A DNA stretch of 64,000 nt from Dyella lutea (lineage in GTDB: Bacteria > Pseudomonadota > Gammaproteobacteria > Xanthomonadales > Rhodanobacteraceae), in assembly GCF_024158035.1 (NCBI RefSeq), contig NZ_JAMZEK010000002.1, positions 620,001 to 684,000 on the forward strand, given 5' to 3'. The notes below the pieces were generated by a model, which had not been told where the DNA came from, did no database searches, and saw only the letters and a list, made by a program, of their open reading frames with translations. This document shows positions 62,693 through 64,000 of this stretch, one piece after another (position 1 is the stretch's first letter; every line of letters begins with the position of its first letter). Made by a program: the position numbers and the translations under genes.

Positions 62693-63925
62693 ATGTCCCT
62701 CGTCGCCGCGTTTCGCCAGCTCGACAGCCGCCAGCGGCACACGGTGCTGGCCAGCTTCCTGGGCTGGACCCTCGACGCCTTTGACTTTTTCCTGCTGGTC
62801 TTCGTGATCGGCAATATCGCCAGCGAGTTCGGGACCGAGCCGAAATCGGTCGCCTTGAGCATCCTGCTCACGCTCGCGGCGCGGCCCATCGGGGCACTGC
62901 TGTTTGGCCGCCTGGCCGACCGCTTCGGTCGGCGGCCCGTGCTGATGGTCGACGTACTCCTGTTCTCGGTGCTGGAGCTGGCCTGTGCCTTCGCGCCTTC
63001 GCTCACCGTGTTGCTGGTGCTGCGCTTCCTGTTCGGTATCGCGATGGGCGGCGAGTGGGGCATCGGCGCGTCGCTGGTGATGGAGTCGATCCCGGCGTCG
63101 TCGCGCGGCGCGGTGTCCGGTCTGCTGCAGAGCGGCTATCCCTGCGGCTACTTCCTGGGGGCACTGGCTTACTGGCTGGTGTTCGGGGTGTTCGGCTTCG
63201 GCTGGCGCGCCATGTTCGTCGTTGGCGCGCTGCCTGCGTTGCTGGTGCTGTACCTGCGCGCCAAGGTGCCGGAGTCGCCGGTGTGGGAGGCGCGCCGCCA
63301 GGCCGGGGAGTCCCGCCATGCGCTGCATGCGATGCGCGGGCACTGGAAGCGGCTGGTGTACATGATGCTGCTGATGGCGGCGTTCAACATGTTCAGCCAC
63401 GGCTCGCAGGACATGTACCCGACCTTCCTCAAGTCGCAGCTGCACCTGGGCACCGGCGAGGTGACCCTGCTGACCATGCTGCTCAATGCCGGGGCGATCG
63501 TCGGCGGCCTGTTCTTCGGCGCCTGGTCGGAGCGGGTCGGGCGACGGCGGGCGATGGTGGTGGCGGCGCTGCTGGCGCTGCCGTGCATCCCGCTGTGGGC
63601 CTTCGGTGGTTCACTGGTGCTGCTGGGGCTGGGTGCCTTCCTGATCCAGGTGATGGTGCAGGGCGCGTGGGGCGTGGTGCCGTCCTACCTCAACGAGATG
63701 TCGCCGGACGACGTGCGCGGCACGCTGCCCGGCTTCGCCTACCAGCTCGGCAATCTGCTGGCCGCCAGCACCGCCTATGCGCAGGCGTGGCTGGCCGAGG
63801 CGAACGGTGGCAACTACGCCGTGGTGATGGCGCCTTGGATGGCCGCGGTGGCGGTGCTGCTGGCGCTGCTGGCCTGGCTTGGGCCGGAGGTGCGGGGCGT
63901 GCGCTTCGGCGGGGGACAGGCCTGA
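62693..63925 (+). CDS. MFS transporter, sialate/aromatic-acid symporter type
   Basis: A 410-residue, 12-helix major facilitator. TM1 contains LGWTLDAFDFFLLVFVIG, the D-x-F-D motif of the NanT/sugar-acid and aromatic acid:H+ symporter group. The A-like motif after TM2 is GRLADRFGRRPVLM, repeated in the second half as GAWSERVGRRRAMV. GGEWGIGASLVMESIP in TM4-5 is also typical. Likely a proton symporter for an organic acid or sialic acid-like compound. Confidence 0.92.
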   Translation: MSLVAAFRQLDSRQRHTVLASFLGWTLDAFDFFLLVFVIGNIASEFGTEPKSVALSILLTLAARPIGALLFGRLADRFGRRPVLMVDVLLFSVLELACAFAPSLTVLLVLRFLFGIAMGGEWGIGASLVMESIPASSRGAVSGLLQSGYPCGYFLGALAYWLVFGVFGFGWRAMFVVGALPALLVLYLRAKVPESPVWEARRQAGESRHALHAMRGHWKRLVYMMLLMAAFNMFSHGSQDMYPTFLKSQLHLGTGEVTLLTMLLNAGAIVGGLFFGAWSERVGRRRAMVVAALLALPCIPLWAFGGSLVLLGLGAFLIQVMVQGAWGVVPSYLNEMSPDDVRGTLPGFAYQLGNLLAASTAYAQAWLAEANGGNYAVVMAPWMAAVAVLLALLAWLGPEVRGVRFGGGQA

Positions 63926-63963
63926 TACAATCGCCCGCTTTGCACGACCCGAAAGAGACCGAC

Positions 63964-64000
63964 ATGAAGGCTGGCAAGGACAAGGTGATCTCGCTGCACT
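63964..64000 (+). CDS. slyD: Start of a SlyD-like FKBP-type peptidyl-prolyl isomerase (partial)
   Basis: The visible codons read MKAGKDKVISLH, matching the SlyD/FKBP N-terminus (M-K-...-D-K-V-V-S-L-H-Y). The rest lies beyond the window. A TACAAT -10-like box lies at 63926-63931, immediately after the MFS stop. Confidence 0.6.
   Translation, partial: MKAGKDKVISLH

Overview
The window is high-GC DNA with short intergenic gaps. Its gene content and order (leuS-lptE-holA-nadD, rsfS-rlmH-maf, rapA, the pqi cluster, paired M13 peptidases, abundant secreted peptidases) fit a gammaproteobacterium of the Xanthomonadales, most likely Rhodanobacteraceae (Rhodanobacter/Dyella/Luteibacter-like). This placement is inferred from remembered gene order and protein style; no phylogeny was run. 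I see no rRNA, tRNA, CRISPR array, prophage or insertion sequence.

Layout. 1-9.6 kb: a minus-strand run (HutD-like cupin, GNAT, SET-domain protein, ComEA-like helix-hairpin-helix protein), then plus-strand M20 peptidase, yggS, NlpC/P60, gloA and rhomboid, closed by a 16-bp bidirectional terminator against rapA. 9.8-13.1 kb: a Fur-boxed TonB-dependent siderophore receptor with piuC. 13.1-19.4 kb: two tandem M13 lipoprotein peptidases and an M14 carboxypeptidase. 19.4-25.6 kb: a REPIN-like repeat, a DUF502 protein, an ECF sigma factor with a membrane partner, two PMT/ArnT-like glycosyltransferases and a DUF4442 protein. 25.7-32.3 kb: an S9 peptidase, a YbbN-like thioredoxin and a pqi operon with pqiA split in two. 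32.4-37.3 kb: leuS-lptE-holA-nadD.

37.3-45.4 kb is the accessory part. The usual nadD-rsfS junction is broken by about 8 kb. The first part carries a secreted protein, a winged-helix/ATPase/TPR regulator and a berberine-bridge-type FAD oxidase. It is bounded on the left by intact nadD and on the right by a decayed, frameshifted copy of the nadD 3' end. The second part (42.9-45.4 kb) is the most interesting locus: a Tat-exported methionine sulfoxide reductase MsrB divergent from an ECF sigma factor (SigF type), its NrsF-type membrane anti-sigma factor, and a secreted protein with methionine at every fifth residue (MrpX/MXKDX type). All three transcription units carry the same motif, GTAAC(C/T)-N16-CGAA. 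This reads as a self-contained periplasmic oxidant-scavenging regulon, a variant of the SigF/NrsF/MrpX/MsrP hypochlorite system known from Azospira, here with MsrB as the reductase.

45.5-64 kb: rsfS, rlmH, GNAT, maf, a CPBP protease, a TerC-CBS protein, MAPEG, YpfJ-like peptidase, YkgJ, a TonB-C-like lipoprotein behind two tandem palindromic operators, a DODA-type dioxygenase, a TPR-sulfotransferase, deaD, an SDR, S-formylglutathione hydrolase, GNAT, rhlE, an EF-hand protein, an M4 peptidase lacking its pro-region, an MFS transporter and the first codons of a SlyD-like isomerase. The shared theme is envelope maintenance and extracytoplasmic proteolysis, RNA helicases, and oxidative and metal stress defence.
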